Of a stretch of 64,000 nt of DNA, positions 9,211 to 18,469 are shown piece by piece (the stretch's first letter is position 1; the number at the start of each line of letters is the position of its first letter). Position numbers and translations under genes: made by a program. Source of the DNA: Bacillota bacterium (lineage in GTDB: Bacteria > Bacillota > Sulfobacillia > RBS10-35 > JAJYVN01); assembly GCA_021803205.1 (NCBI GenBank), contig JAJZMB010000170.1, positions 1-64,000 on the forward strand. The letters run 5' to 3'. Below the pieces are notes generated by a model. The model did not search any database. It saw only the letters and a list, made by a program, of their open reading frames with translations, and was not told the origin of the DNA.

Positions 9211-9568
9211 TGGTGGAGGTGGGGAGGAGCCGCCCCTCCCGTCCGCGAGTGATCCCACAGCGACCTCTACAGGCTTAGTTCCCGTTTATGGTCATCGCCC
9301 GCGCGGGTTCCCCGGGAGCAGCGGGCCGCGCGCGCCAGACGGCTGTTTGTCGCCCCCGCCCGCACCGTCCGACAGGCGGAAACCTAGCCCGCTAGTTGAC
9401 GCCGGATCCGACCGCACGGGCTTCGGCCGGTCGACGCCTGTTGCCCTTAGGCAGCCAGGGGAAGAGCTTCATGGTTGGCACGTAAGTGCCTTGCACGAGA
9501 TTTACGAGATCGTGCGGCTCGGCCTGCCATCACTGCCGGCTCGACCCACGTCGAACCTACGCACCCCC
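9211..9568 (-). ncRNA. ssrA: Transfer-messenger RNA (tmRNA)
   Basis: 358 nt on the minus strand. The 5' end GGGGGTGCGTAGGTTCGACG has the tmRNA acceptor strand and the conserved D-loop-like TTCGAC. The 3' end CACCTCCACCA pairs with GGGGGTG and encodes CCA. An internal frame from 9479 to 9447 encodes ANHEALPLAA then TAA, a normal-looking degradation tag starting at GCC. It rescues stalled ribosomes with SmpB, whose gene lies 222 bp upstream. Odd point: the expected TTCGA of the T-loop is absent; the T-arm region reads GGGAG, a G/C-rich loop, then CTCCC. The rest of the molecule looks intact. Confidence 0.88.
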
Positions 9569-9584
9569 AATACTCAGTGCAGCC

Positions 9585-9590
9585 ATTATA
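9585..9590 (-). promoter_or_regulatory. -10 element of the ssrA promoter
   Basis: On the minus strand a perfect TATAAT (9590-9585) lies 16 nt before the mature tmRNA 5' end. A matching -35 at 16-18 nt spacing is weak. The mature end is normally made by RNase P, so the transcription start is probably a few bases upstream. Confidence 0.6.
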
Positions 9591-9790
9591 CCACGGCCGC
9601 CGGATCCGGAACCGCCCGCTTCACTCCAACCGGACATGCCCGCACACGGTTGCCGCTGTCCACCCACACGGCACCTGACGCGACGGAGGCATTCGCGGAC
9701 GCGCCCCCCAAGGACGCGACCATTCGCGCAGATCGCGCTGGTCCCGGAGAAGCCGCGAGACGGGTCCGCGTCCTCGATCGGCCGTTCTCC

Positions 9791-10306
9791 TCACCCCCGC
9801 ACCGAGCCCGCCCGATCCGCCAGGGCTCGGTCAACGTCTCGCTGCCGATCGCGGGCGGCGATGGATTCCCGCTTATCATAGTTGTGCTTGCCGCGCGCCA
9901 GACCCAGTTCGACCTTGGCCCGGCCGCGCTTGAGATAGAGCCGCAGCGGCACAAGCGTGCGCCCGCTCTGCCGTGCATGCCGCCAGAGGTCGTCGATCTC
10001 ATCTCTGTGCAGCAGAAGCTTGCGCGGCCGCACCGGCTCGTGGTTCCAACGGTTGCCGAAGTCGTACGGCCCGATGTGCATGTTGAAGAGGAAGCACTCA
10101 CCATGTTCCACTCGCGCGAAGGCCTCACGAAGTTGGACACGCCCGGCGCGGATCGAGCGGATTTCCGTGCCCGTGAGCACGATGCCCGCCTCGATGCTGC
10201 CCTCAATGAAATAGTCGTAACGCGCCCGCCGGTTCTCGGCGATGAGGCGCTGACGGTCGGACTCCTCCGCCTTGTCGTGCTGCTGCACCTGCGCTGTACG
10301 TGCCAT
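9791..10306 (-). CDS. smpB: SsrA-binding protein SmpB
   Basis: 171 residues, slightly longer than the usual ~155 because of an N-terminal 20-residue extension. It contains the OB-fold core: IAENRRARYDYFIEGSIEAGIVLTGTEIRSIR, then FLFNMHIGPYDFGN, and the basic KLLLHRDEIDDL, LVPLRLYLKRGRAKVELGLARGKHNYDKRESI ending in a charged tail that folds in the decoding site. SmpB binds tmRNA and delivers it to stalled ribosomes. ATG 10306 has a GAGGGGAA site. A TATACT -10-like element lies at 10351-10346 on the minus strand. Neighbouring ssrA supports the call. Confidence 0.97.
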   Translation of the reverse strand: MARTAQVQQHDKAEESDRQRLIAENRRARYDYFIEGSIEAGIVLTGTEIRSIRAGRVQLREAFARVEHGECFLFNMHIGPYDFGNRWNHEPVRPRKLLLHRDEIDDLWRHARQSGRTLVPLRLYLKRGRAKVELGLARGKHNYDKRESIAARDRQRDVDRALADRAGSVRG

Positions 10307-10589
10307 GCGCGCCGTTCCCCTCCGCCGCTCCACTGCGGAGAGAACAGTATAGCACGGGCCCGGGTCGCGATCCGGCAATACGGCGGAGCGGGGCAATCGC
10401 CGGCCAGAGCGGAATGCACCAACGCGCCCGCTACGCCGTGAGACCCCGCCCGCAGGCCGTACGCGGCGCCGCGGCACGTTCGTCCCCGCAGCCCGGGCGG
10501 CACGCGCCCACCGACCACGGCCAGCGGAGCCCGCAGTCGGGGGCCCGAGGCCAGAGTCGGTGCCAAGGGAGGGCCTTTGCCACCGACTC

Positions 10590-10877
10590 CTACCCGCCAG
10601 CCACCGCGGGCAGGATCGAAACCCGGCCACCGGCTTCGATGGGCGTGTCCAGCCCCTCCAGGAACCGGATGTCCTCCTCGTTGACGAAGACATTGATAAA
10701 GCGCCGCAGTGAACCATCCGTCTCGCAGAGGCGCGCCTTGAAGCCGGGATAGACTCCGTCGAGTTCGTCAATGAGCACGCGCAGCGTCCCGGGGCGGCCA
10801 CTGATCTCCCCCTTGCCACCGGTCAGTGGACGCAGCGGTGAGGGTACGCGCACAAGGACGTCGGTTCGTGCGGCCAC
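10590..10877 (-). CDS. MoaD/ThiS-family sulfur-carrier protein (beta-grasp, C-terminal Gly-Gly)
   Basis: 95 residues with the ubiquitin-like beta-grasp pattern of MoaD/ThiS proteins: VLVRVPSPLRPLTGG, GTLRVLIDELDGVYPGFKARL, FINVFVNEEDIRFLEGLDTPI, and the end RVSILPAVAGG. The exposed terminal Gly-Gly is the site that is adenylated and converted to a thiocarboxylate in this family. It starts at GTG 10877 after AGGGGGG, 60 bp downstream of the threonine-synthase-like gene and co-directional, so it should be controlled by the same SAM riboswitch. No moa or thi genes are nearby. Together with its partner it is a candidate sulfur donor for homocysteine synthesis (inference). Confidence 0.88.
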   Translation of the reverse strand: MAARTDVLVRVPSPLRPLTGGKGEISGRPGTLRVLIDELDGVYPGFKARLCETDGSLRRFINVFVNEEDIRFLEGLDTPIEAGGRVSILPAVAGG

Positions 10878-10937
10878 GCGAAGGAACCCCCCTGTACAAC
10901 CTGAGATACCGCGGTAACCCCGGCGCGCCCCGGTGCA

Positions 10938-12173
10938 TCAGGCCACGGCGCCCGACATCGTCTGCGCGAAAGCTTCAAGCGTGGGCGCGATCTGGCGCGC
11001 TGGCGCCACAATCGAACTCACGACCTCCGGTGTCTTGAGGCCATTCCCAGTAATATACAGGACGACCGTTTCTTCCGGATCGATGTGCCCGGCCGCCGCC
11101 AGCCGCCGCGCACAGGCCACCGTCACCCCGCCCGCCGTCTCCGTGAAGATCCCCTCTGTGGACGCCAGGAGCTGCATCCCGGCGATGATCTCCTCGTCGG
11201 TGGCCATCTCTGCCGAACCACCGCTGTTGCGAATGGTGCGCAGGGCCAGGTCGCCGTCTGCCGGGTTGCCGATCGCCAGGGACTTGGCAATGGTATGGGC
11301 GCGCACGGGACTGACGTGCTCGGCACCGGAGAGGAAGGCGCCCGTGACGGGCGCGCAGCCGGCCGCCTGCGCCCCGGAGATCCGCGTCCGCCCCGCCGGG
11401 ATCCACCCCAATTCCCGCAGTTCGCCAAACCCCTTGGCGATCTTGGTGAGGACGGAACCACCGGCGATGGGGGAGACAATATGGTCCGGAGCGCGCCAGC
11501 CGAGTTGTTCCGCCGTCTCGTAGGCCAAGGTCTTGCTACCCTCCGAGTAGAACGCCCGCAGGTTGATGTTCACAAACGCCCAACCGAAGGCATCGGCGAT
11601 CTCGGAGCAAAGGCGGTTCACCTGATCATAGCTTCCGTTCACAGCGACCAGGTTTGTCCCGTAAATCGCCGCGTTCAGGACCTTGGGCGGTTCCAGATCG
11701 GCCGGGATGAATACGTAACTCGGCATCCCGGCCTTGGCCGCGTGGGCGGCGACCGAGGCGGCCAGATTGCCGGTCGAGGCGCAGGCCAGCGTCTCGCAGC
11801 CAAACTCCAGGGCCGCGGAGATCGCCACGCCGACGACGCGATCCTTGAAGGAATAGGTCGGATTGACGGCGTCGTTCTTGATGTAGAGGTGCTGGAGTCC
11901 CAGGGCGCGCGCGAGATTGTCCGCGCGCAGCAGCGGCGTGAACCCGGTGCCGAGATCGATGATCGGAGCCTCGTCCCCCACCGGCAGCAACGCCCGATAG
12001 CGCCACATCGTCGGTGGACCCGCCGCGAAATCCTCGCGACGTACGCTGCGGGCCAACGCCGCATAGTCGTATTCGATGCCCAGCGGCCCGAAGCACTCCG
12101 GGCAGACGTGCACCGGGGCCAGGGCGGCGCGGCGGCCACAGCTGCCACAGCGCAGCCCCAGGATAAACGACAT
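10938..12173 (-). CDS. thrC: Threonine-synthase-like PLP enzyme, candidate sulfur-carrier-dependent homocysteine synthase
   Basis: 411 residues, fold-type II PLP enzyme. The N-terminal four-Cys zinc ribbon (CGSCG...CPECFGPL) is usual for one threonine synthase branch. NPTYSFKDR carries the PLP lysine. STGNLAASVAAHA is the PLP-phosphate/substrate loop, and GAQAAGCAP and KSLAIGNPADG follow. Threonine synthase converts O-phosphohomoserine to threonine. Here the gene has a SAM-I riboswitch and a terminator before it and a Gly-Gly sulfur carrier after it. That points to O-phosphohomoserine being converted to homocysteine with sulfur from the carrier. I recall such an enzyme-carrier pair being described in Streptomyces but cannot check it. 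ATG 12173 follows GGAAGGAGGG. Confidence 0.9.
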   Translation of the reverse strand: MSFILGLRCGSCGRRAALAPVHVCPECFGPLGIEYDYAALARSVRREDFAAGPPTMWRYRALLPVGDEAPIIDLGTGFTPLLRADNLARALGLQHLYIKNDAVNPTYSFKDRVVGVAISAALEFGCETLACASTGNLAASVAAHAAKAGMPSYVFIPADLEPPKVLNAAIYGTNLVAVNGSYDQVNRLCSEIADAFGWAFVNINLRAFYSEGSKTLAYETAEQLGWRAPDHIVSPIAGGSVLTKIAKGFGELRELGWIPAGRTRISGAQAAGCAPVTGAFLSGAEHVSPVRAHTIAKSLAIGNPADGDLALRTIRNSGGSAEMATDEEIIAGMQLLASTEGIFTETAGGVTVACARRLAAAGHIDPEETVVLYITGNGLKTPEVVSSIVAPARQIAPTLEAFAQTMSGAVA

Positions 12174-12219
12174 CAGGCGCCCTCCTTCCCGGCCGCGGCG
12201 GAGAACCGGCGACCGGCAT

Positions 12220-12259
12220 AAAAAACAAAACCCCTTCCGGCGAGGAAGAGGGCTTTTGT
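12220..12259 (-). terminator. Intrinsic terminator of the SAM riboswitch expression platform
   Basis: On the minus strand the segment 12259-12244 pairs with 12238-12225 (one small bulge, 5-nt loop) and is followed by a run of six T (12225-12220). It lies between the SAM-I aptamer and the ATG at 12173, so SAM binding should favour premature termination. Confidence 0.85.
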
Positions 12260-12273
12260 CGGTGCCGTTCTTC

Positions 12274-12384
12274 CTCTCATCTCTCAGGCCGCACGGCCTG
12301 CCGGAATTGGCACCGCGCTTGTCAAAGACACAAGCCGGTTGCCGGGTTTCATCGGGCCAGTCCCTCCACCTCTCTAGATAAGAG
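12274..12384 (-). promoter_or_regulatory. SAM-I (S-box) riboswitch aptamer
   Basis: On the minus strand the conserved S-box order is complete. P1 CTCTTATC (12384-12377) pairs with GATGAGAG (12281-12274). Then come AGAGGTGGAGGGACTGGCCC, GATGAAACCCGGCAACC, the P3 stem around CTTGT...ACAAG, GGTGCCAATTCC with GCAG, and the P4 stem. This class binds S-adenosylmethionine and normally turns off methionine/cysteine genes. It precedes the threonine-synthase-like gene and its MoaD-like partner. Confidence 0.95.
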
Positions 12385-12763
12385 AACGTATGCGGTTGTG
12401 GCCGTCGACCGTCGCAACACACGCAGTCGCAGGCTGCGGCAAGGATACCAACGGCGGCAGAATGCGTCAAGGACCGGAAGGCGGGTTGTTGGGTCCCCCG
12501 CGGAGGCTCCCGCCAGTCCATCGCCTGCGCGCGCGTGCGGGGAAAGCGGGAGCCCACGTCCAAGGATCCCCGTAGCCGCGACCATTGTCGCGGCGGGGCG
12601 TCCCGCCTTCTCCCGCCCCTGACGCCGGCACCCGCTCGCCGCTGGCCCCATCTGGCGGAGACAGGGCCCCGCCGCGTGCCACTGTCTCTGACCTGGGCCG
12701 GCGGAACGAACAACCGCGGGGCGGGACCACAGGCTGCGCCCCGGCGCCCTCAGCCGCCCGCGC
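12385..12763. other. Region upstream of the SAM riboswitch
   Basis: About 380 bp that should contain the promoter for the riboswitch transcript (minus strand) and the 3' flank of the ABC permease gene. A TTGCGA hexamer at 12417-12412 (minus strand) is a possible -35, without a convincing -10. No gene is seen. Confidence 0.35.
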
Positions 12764-14263
12764 TCATTGACGGCGCAGCGCCTCCACCGGTTCGAGTTCC
12801 GAAGCCAGGTACGCCGGATACGCCCCGAAGAGGACACCTACGCCGACCGCGGCGATCAACGCCACCCCGAACGCGCCAGGCAGCGCCACAGCCTGCACCC
12901 CGTACCGGTGCAGCAACTGAATGCCGCCGTAGCCCGCCAGCCAGCCGCACACCCCGCCCAGCGCGCAGAGCACCAGCGCCTCCACCACGAACTGATAGAG
13001 GAGATCGAGTTGCAGGGCGCCCAGCGCCTTGCGCAGACCAATCTCCACTGTGCGCTCCCGCACGGAGACGAGCATGATGTTCATCACGCCGATGCCGCCC
13101 ACCAGCAGGGATACTCCGGCAATGGCCGTGAGCATCAGCGTCAGCACACTGTTGGCCGCGTCCGCCTGATGCACCAGGGCATCCAGACTCTGCACCGATA
13201 CCGCTGAGCCGCCGCCACCGGGCAGCACGACCTGTCCCCCCGAGTTGCCACCGCCGCACGAGGGTCCGAAGCAGCCGCCCAACTGTCCGGGAAAGGCCTT
13301 CGGCCCGGGGGCCGGTCCAGGGGCGGAGCTGCCGGCGGTCAGGTGGAACTGGAACTGCAGGATGCGTTCGGTCTGCAGCACCGCGGGCTGCACAGCCGCG
13401 CGGTTGTTGGCCTTCATCCAAATCGCACTCACCTGGGTGTTGCTGTCGAGCCATTCCGCCGCACTCTCGGGAATCAGCACGGCATCGTCGATACCCGAGC
13501 CCACGGCCACTGTCTGCTGAACGGAGGCGCCGGTACCGGAACCAGCCCCAGCAGAGGGCGCGCCGGTGCCGTTCCCCTGGGCGGCACCCGTACCGGAGCC
13601 GGAATCCGTACCCGAGCCGGAAGCGGTGGACGATGATCCGCCTCCGGAGAGGACCGGCACCGAACCCGTGCCGATGCTGGCGCCGCCCTGATAAGCCAAC
13701 ACGCCGACAACTCGGAACTCGGCCTGCCCGATGTAGATGTCCTGATTCACCGGGTCCAGGCCGCCGAAGAGGTTGTGCGCCGCCGTGTAGCCGACTACCG
13801 CCACATGCAGGGCGTCCTGCTGCTCCAGCGGCGTGATGAAGGACCCCTCTGTCACGCTCTCCCTGCGGATCTGCAGCAACGCCGGCGTGACGCCGAGGAC
13901 CACCGGCCCGCTGCCGCCGGAAGATCCCGCGCGCCAGCGGACAGGATCCGAGACAGCGACGACCGGCATGGCGGCAGTCACGAACGGTACCCGGGCCGCC
14001 AGGTCCGCGGCGACCTGGGCAGTCAGCCGGACCAGCGGACTGTGACTCTGAATTGTGATCACGTTCGTTCCCAGGCTCTGGTACTGGGCGGCAATCGCGA
14101 CACGGGCGCCCTGACCGACCGCCAGCAGGCTGACCACGGATGCCACACCGATGGTGACGCCGAGCACGGTCAGCACCGAGCGCAGTCCGCCGGTGACCAC
14201 GCCGGCGACCGCCACCTCCACCCCAGCGACCAAGCGCACCAAGAGGCCCCAGATCGCCCGCAT
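12764..14263 (-). CDS. MacB/YknZ-like ABC transporter permease
   Basis: 499 residues. One N-terminal membrane helix (GLRSVLTVLGVTIGVASVVSLLAVGQG, the typical MacB/FtsX start) precedes a large extracytoplasmic domain. Then come three C-terminal helices with the conserved VGGIGVMNIMLVSVRERTVEIGLRKALGA and the end PVEALRRQ. The extracytoplasmic part has two long Gly/Ser/Thr-rich insertions (about residues 205-245 and 315-345) that are atypical and probably flexible. It follows the membrane-fusion gene by 5 bp with a GGAAGGGG site. With the ATPase and adaptor it forms an exporter like Bacillus YknXYZ; substrates may be peptides, lipids or drugs. Confidence 0.9.
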   Translation of the reverse strand: MRAIWGLLVRLVAGVEVAVAGVVTGGLRSVLTVLGVTIGVASVVSLLAVGQGARVAIAAQYQSLGTNVITIQSHSPLVRLTAQVAADLAARVPFVTAAMPVVAVSDPVRWRAGSSGGSGPVVLGVTPALLQIRRESVTEGSFITPLEQQDALHVAVVGYTAAHNLFGGLDPVNQDIYIGQAEFRVVGVLAYQGGASIGTGSVPVLSGGGSSSTASGSGTDSGSGTGAAQGNGTGAPSAGAGSGTGASVQQTVAVGSGIDDAVLIPESAAEWLDSNTQVSAIWMKANNRAAVQPAVLQTERILQFQFHLTAGSSAPGPAPGPKAFPGQLGGCFGPSCGGGNSGGQVVLPGGGGSAVSVQSLDALVHQADAANSVLTLMLTAIAGVSLLVGGIGVMNIMLVSVRERTVEIGLRKALGALQLDLLYQFVVEALVLCALGGVCGWLAGYGGIQLLHRYGVQAVALPGAFGVALIAAVGVGVLFGAYPAYLASELEPVEALRRQ

Positions 14264-14268
14264 GGCGG

Positions 14269-15963
14269 CTACCCCTTCCGTGCCAGCGCCGCCGCGGCGG
14301 CCTTGACGGAGCCTGCGCCGCCGTTTCCCGCGACGACCGGGCTACGCGTGGACGTCTTGCCACCGCCGGGCACTGCGCGGAGCACCGGGAGCGAATTCCC
14401 GGCCATTCCGGTGATGACGGTCTCACCCAGGGTCAGGCCCGAGGTAATCTGGGCGGAGGTGCTGTTGACCAGACCCACGCCAACCGGCACTACGGTCGGC
14501 GTGCCATTGTTCAGCACCTCGACCACCGCTCGGTTCCCCTGCTGGAGCACCGCCTCCACGGGAACGATCAGGGCATTATGGACGGTCGCCACCACGATCC
14601 GGGCGTCGGCTGTCATGCCGGGCTTCAGTTGCGAGGTATTCGAGACGTTGATCAGGACACTGAACGTTGCCAGACCGTTCTGATTCTGGCCGATGGTGCT
14701 CACACTGACGACCTTGCCCGTGAAGACCCTGCCCGGCAGACCCGGGGTCGTGATCTGGACCGCCTCGCCGGCATGGACATTCGCGATCTGCAACTCGTCC
14801 ACGTTGATCGTGAGATTCATGCTGCTGTCATTGAACACCTGACCCAGGTAGAAGCCCTGACCGACCGTCTGCCCGACGCGGAGGTTGAGGTAGCCGACCG
14901 TCCCGTCCAGATGCGAGGTCACGGTGAGATTGGCCTCGGTTTGCTCGTCCTGCTGCAGCGTCGTCTGGTCCGAGGCCACCGTTGCCTCCAGTGCGGCCAC
15001 GCTGGTCGCCGCAGAAGGGCCACCGAGATCCAGCAGCACCTGTCCCTTGTTCACCCAAGTTCCCTGCGCCACGTCCAGGGCGGTCACGGTGCCAGCCAGG
15101 GGACTGTTGACCACCGTCGATGTCCCGTAGCCGGTGATGGTTCCCGGTTGGGGATCGACCAGCGCCCCGGATGCGGTCTGGATGGTCACCTGCCCCGTGA
15201 GGCCCGGGGTGAGCAGGCCGGGATTGGGCAGCGTGACAACAGCCGGATAGACAAGCCGTTCGCCCGCACCCCCGGCACTGGCGGTGCCGCTGCTGCCGCT
15301 GAGGCTTGCCGCAGGTACGGGGTTCGTCGCCAGTTGGGTGACCGTTCCGACCACCTGACCGGAGAACTGAGAGAAGTGGACGTCCACCCTGTCCCCGACC
15401 TGGGTCTTCTGCGCGTCGAACGGCACCAGCGGCAGGTCCATCACAACCTCAGCGTCGTCGACCAGTTCCGCCAACTCGCCACCCTGCACCACACTGTCGC
15501 CAAGGCCGACCTTGAGCACCTCGATCCGTCCGCTCTGAGGAGCATGTACCGGGATCTGGGTGTTCTGGGCCGCCTGCAGGGCTTGGGCCGGGGGTACCCC
15601 CAGGGCCTGGGCCAGGGCGTTCAGGTCCTTCTGAAGTTGCACCTTGTCGGCCTGGACCTTGTCGACCACCTGCGGGTTCGACAGGATGGCCAGCACTTCG
15701 CCGCTGTGTACAAGGTCACCCGGCTGAACAAACACCTTGGTCACCGTGCCCTGCGCCGGTGCCGTCAGCGGGTTCTGAAAGTCCGCGTTGAGGGGGCCGA
15801 AGCCGGTCACGTCGGCGACCAGCGTACCCTGCGTCACCCGGGCCGTGGCGTAGACCGGCGCCGACGCCGCCGCGCTGCCCTGCAGGCGCTTGCGTGCGAA
15901 ATACACGCCAGCGCCGAGCACGGCGAGGACGCAGACTAACGCAACGAGCCCTCTAATGCGCAT
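14269..15963 (-). CDS. MacA/YknX-like membrane fusion protein of the ABC exporter
   Basis: 564 residues, membrane-anchored by an N-terminal helix (LVALVCVLAVLGAGVYFA). The rest is the HlyD/MacA adaptor layout: two lipoyl-like beta-barrel sections (PLTAPAQGTVTKVFVQPGDLV and NSPLAGTVTALDVAQGTWV), a short coiled hairpin (VQADKVQLQKDLNAL), and a C-terminal beta-barrel with LKPGMTADARIVV and ALIVPVEAVLQQG. The N-terminal lipoyl motif appears duplicated, making it longer than usual. ATG 15963 overlaps the 3' end of the ATPase gene by 11 bp. In a monoderm it probably links the permease to the cell wall space. Confidence 0.88.
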   Translation of the reverse strand: MRIRGLVALVCVLAVLGAGVYFARKRLQGSAAASAPVYATARVTQGTLVADVTGFGPLNADFQNPLTAPAQGTVTKVFVQPGDLVHSGEVLAILSNPQVVDKVQADKVQLQKDLNALAQALGVPPAQALQAAQNTQIPVHAPQSGRIEVLKVGLGDSVVQGGELAELVDDAEVVMDLPLVPFDAQKTQVGDRVDVHFSQFSGQVVGTVTQLATNPVPAASLSGSSGTASAGGAGERLVYPAVVTLPNPGLLTPGLTGQVTIQTASGALVDPQPGTITGYGTSTVVNSPLAGTVTALDVAQGTWVNKGQVLLDLGGPSAATSVAALEATVASDQTTLQQDEQTEANLTVTSHLDGTVGYLNLRVGQTVGQGFYLGQVFNDSSMNLTINVDELQIANVHAGEAVQITTPGLPGRVFTGKVVSVSTIGQNQNGLATFSVLINVSNTSQLKPGMTADARIVVATVHNALIVPVEAVLQQGNRAVVEVLNNGTPTVVPVGVGLVNSTSAQITSGLTLGETVITGMAGNSLPVLRAVPGGGKTSTRSPVVAGNGGAGSVKAAAAALARKG

Positions 15964-16741
15964 CGACCCCAATCCCTTCTTCCGGCGCATCGGCGAGCCG
16001 GCCCCCCGGCTCGGCCCCGCCCGACCACTGGGCGAGCACATCCTTGGCCAGCAGCCGGTCGCGCACGCGCTCTTCGGCAGCCAAGCGCCCGTCGCGCACG
16101 CGGATCAGCCGGATCCCGTGCCGCGCGATATCCGGCTCGTGCGTCACCTGGATGATGGTCAGGCCGCGCGCGTTGAGATCTTGGAACAGGGCCATGATAC
16201 CGGCTCCGGTGTGCGAATCCAGTGCCCCTGTCGGTTCATCGGCAAGGATCAGCGCCGGCTCGGCGACCAGCGCCCGCGCGATCGCGGCCCGCTGCTGCTG
16301 CCCGCCCGACACCTCTGTCGGTCGCCGGTCGGCCAGATCCGCGATACCCACCGATTCCAGGGCCCGCACGGCCAGTCGCCGCCGCGCCAGACCGGCCACT
16401 CCCCGGTAGATGAGCGGTACGGCCACATTCTCGGCCAGGGTCAACCGGGGCAACAAAAAGAACGCCTGAAACACGAAACCGATACGGCGGTTTCGCTCCC
16501 CGGCCAGTTGCCGCCCGGTCAGGCGGTGCATCGGCCGGCCGGCCAGCGTGTACGTGCCCTCGCTCGGTTTGTCCAAAAGGCCAAGGACATTCATCAATGT
16601 GGATTTTCCGGATCCCGACGGCCCCATGACGGAGACGAACTCGCCCGCCTGCACCTCCAGATCCACGCCACGCAGGGCGACGACCGACGTTCGCCCCGAG
16701 CCGTACCGCCTGCCCACGCCGCTCAACTCGATCAGGGCCAA
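15953..16741 (-). CDS. MacB/YknY-like ABC transporter ATP-binding protein
   Basis: 262 residues. Walker A is GPSGSGKS, the Q-loop FVFQAFFLLPRLT is typical of the LolD/MacB/YknY group, the signature is SGGQQQRAAIARAL, Walker B is LILADEPTGALD, and the switch His lies in VTHEPDIA. It would power the three-component exporter with the next two genes. The C-terminus is about 30 residues longer than usual. The start is TTG 16741 after a GAGGGGG site; the upstream open frame lacks homology. First gene of the tripartite operon. Confidence 0.9.
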   Translation of the reverse strand: MALIELSGVGRRYGSGRTSVVALRGVDLEVQAGEFVSVMGPSGSGKSTLMNVLGLLDKPSEGTYTLAGRPMHRLTGRQLAGERNRRIGFVFQAFFLLPRLTLAENVAVPLIYRGVAGLARRRLAVRALESVGIADLADRRPTEVSGGQQQRAAIARALVAEPALILADEPTGALDSHTGAGIMALFQDLNARGLTIIQVTHEPDIARHGIRLIRVRDGRLAAEERVRDRLLAKDVLAQWSGGAEPGGRLADAPEEGIGVDAH

Positions 16742-17047
16742 ATGCCCAGCCCCCTCGGAACCCAGCCGCCGGCAATCCGTGCACGCCTGCCGCTGGCTCA
16801 GGCTTCGGGTCCAGGGCGCCACACACATCCACAGTCGCGGCGCCCTCCGGCTCTGATACCCCGCACCGCCGTCCGGCTCAGGCCGCCCGCTGCCGGGCCG
16901 AGCCCCACGCCGGCGACCCCGCTCGCCCCTGTGTCGACGGCCCTTGGACGTCGACCGCGGCGGATTTGTTCCATGCCCTCCGGTTCTTGCCATCACGTGC
17001 CGCAGTCGGGATCCGGCACCCGTTTCAGGCTGCGGGCATCGCCATCC
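16742..17047. other. Intergenic region upstream of the ABC exporter
   Basis: About 300 bp between the exporter operon and the terminator of the sugar ATPase. It should hold the exporter promoter. I see no clear -10/-35 pair and no gene. Confidence 0.35.
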
Positions 17048-17048
17048 C

Positions 17049-17093
17049 AAAAAAACAATGGGAGCACGAACGAGGGGGTTCGTGCTCCCATTG
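17049..17093 (-). terminator. Strong rho-independent terminator after the sugar ABC ATPase
   Basis: A perfect 16-bp stem (17056-17071 with 17078-17093, 6-nt loop) is followed on the minus strand by seven T (17055-17049). It starts 55 nt after the ATPase stop. Confidence 0.93.
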
Positions 17094-17147
17094 CCCACCG
17101 CGAATCCGAAGCTACAGGCTGCGACGCACCTGCGTGTGCACCGCCAT

Positions 17148-18254
<1,107 letters not shown>

Positions 18255-18469
18255 GCCCTCGTCCCCTTCCTTATGACCGGGTGCACCCGTTCATGCCTGC
18301 AACTGATGATGGCGGTAACCGGGCAGATACGCCAACCACCCGCGCGGTTCCTGCCGCTCGACCGTCATTTCGGTTGCCCACGATCCACGGCGCAGCCCGA
18401 CACGGACCGCGGCGAGCGGCAGCCGGCATCCCTTGCACCGCATAGATCCCGCACGCGCCCGGGGCGGTA

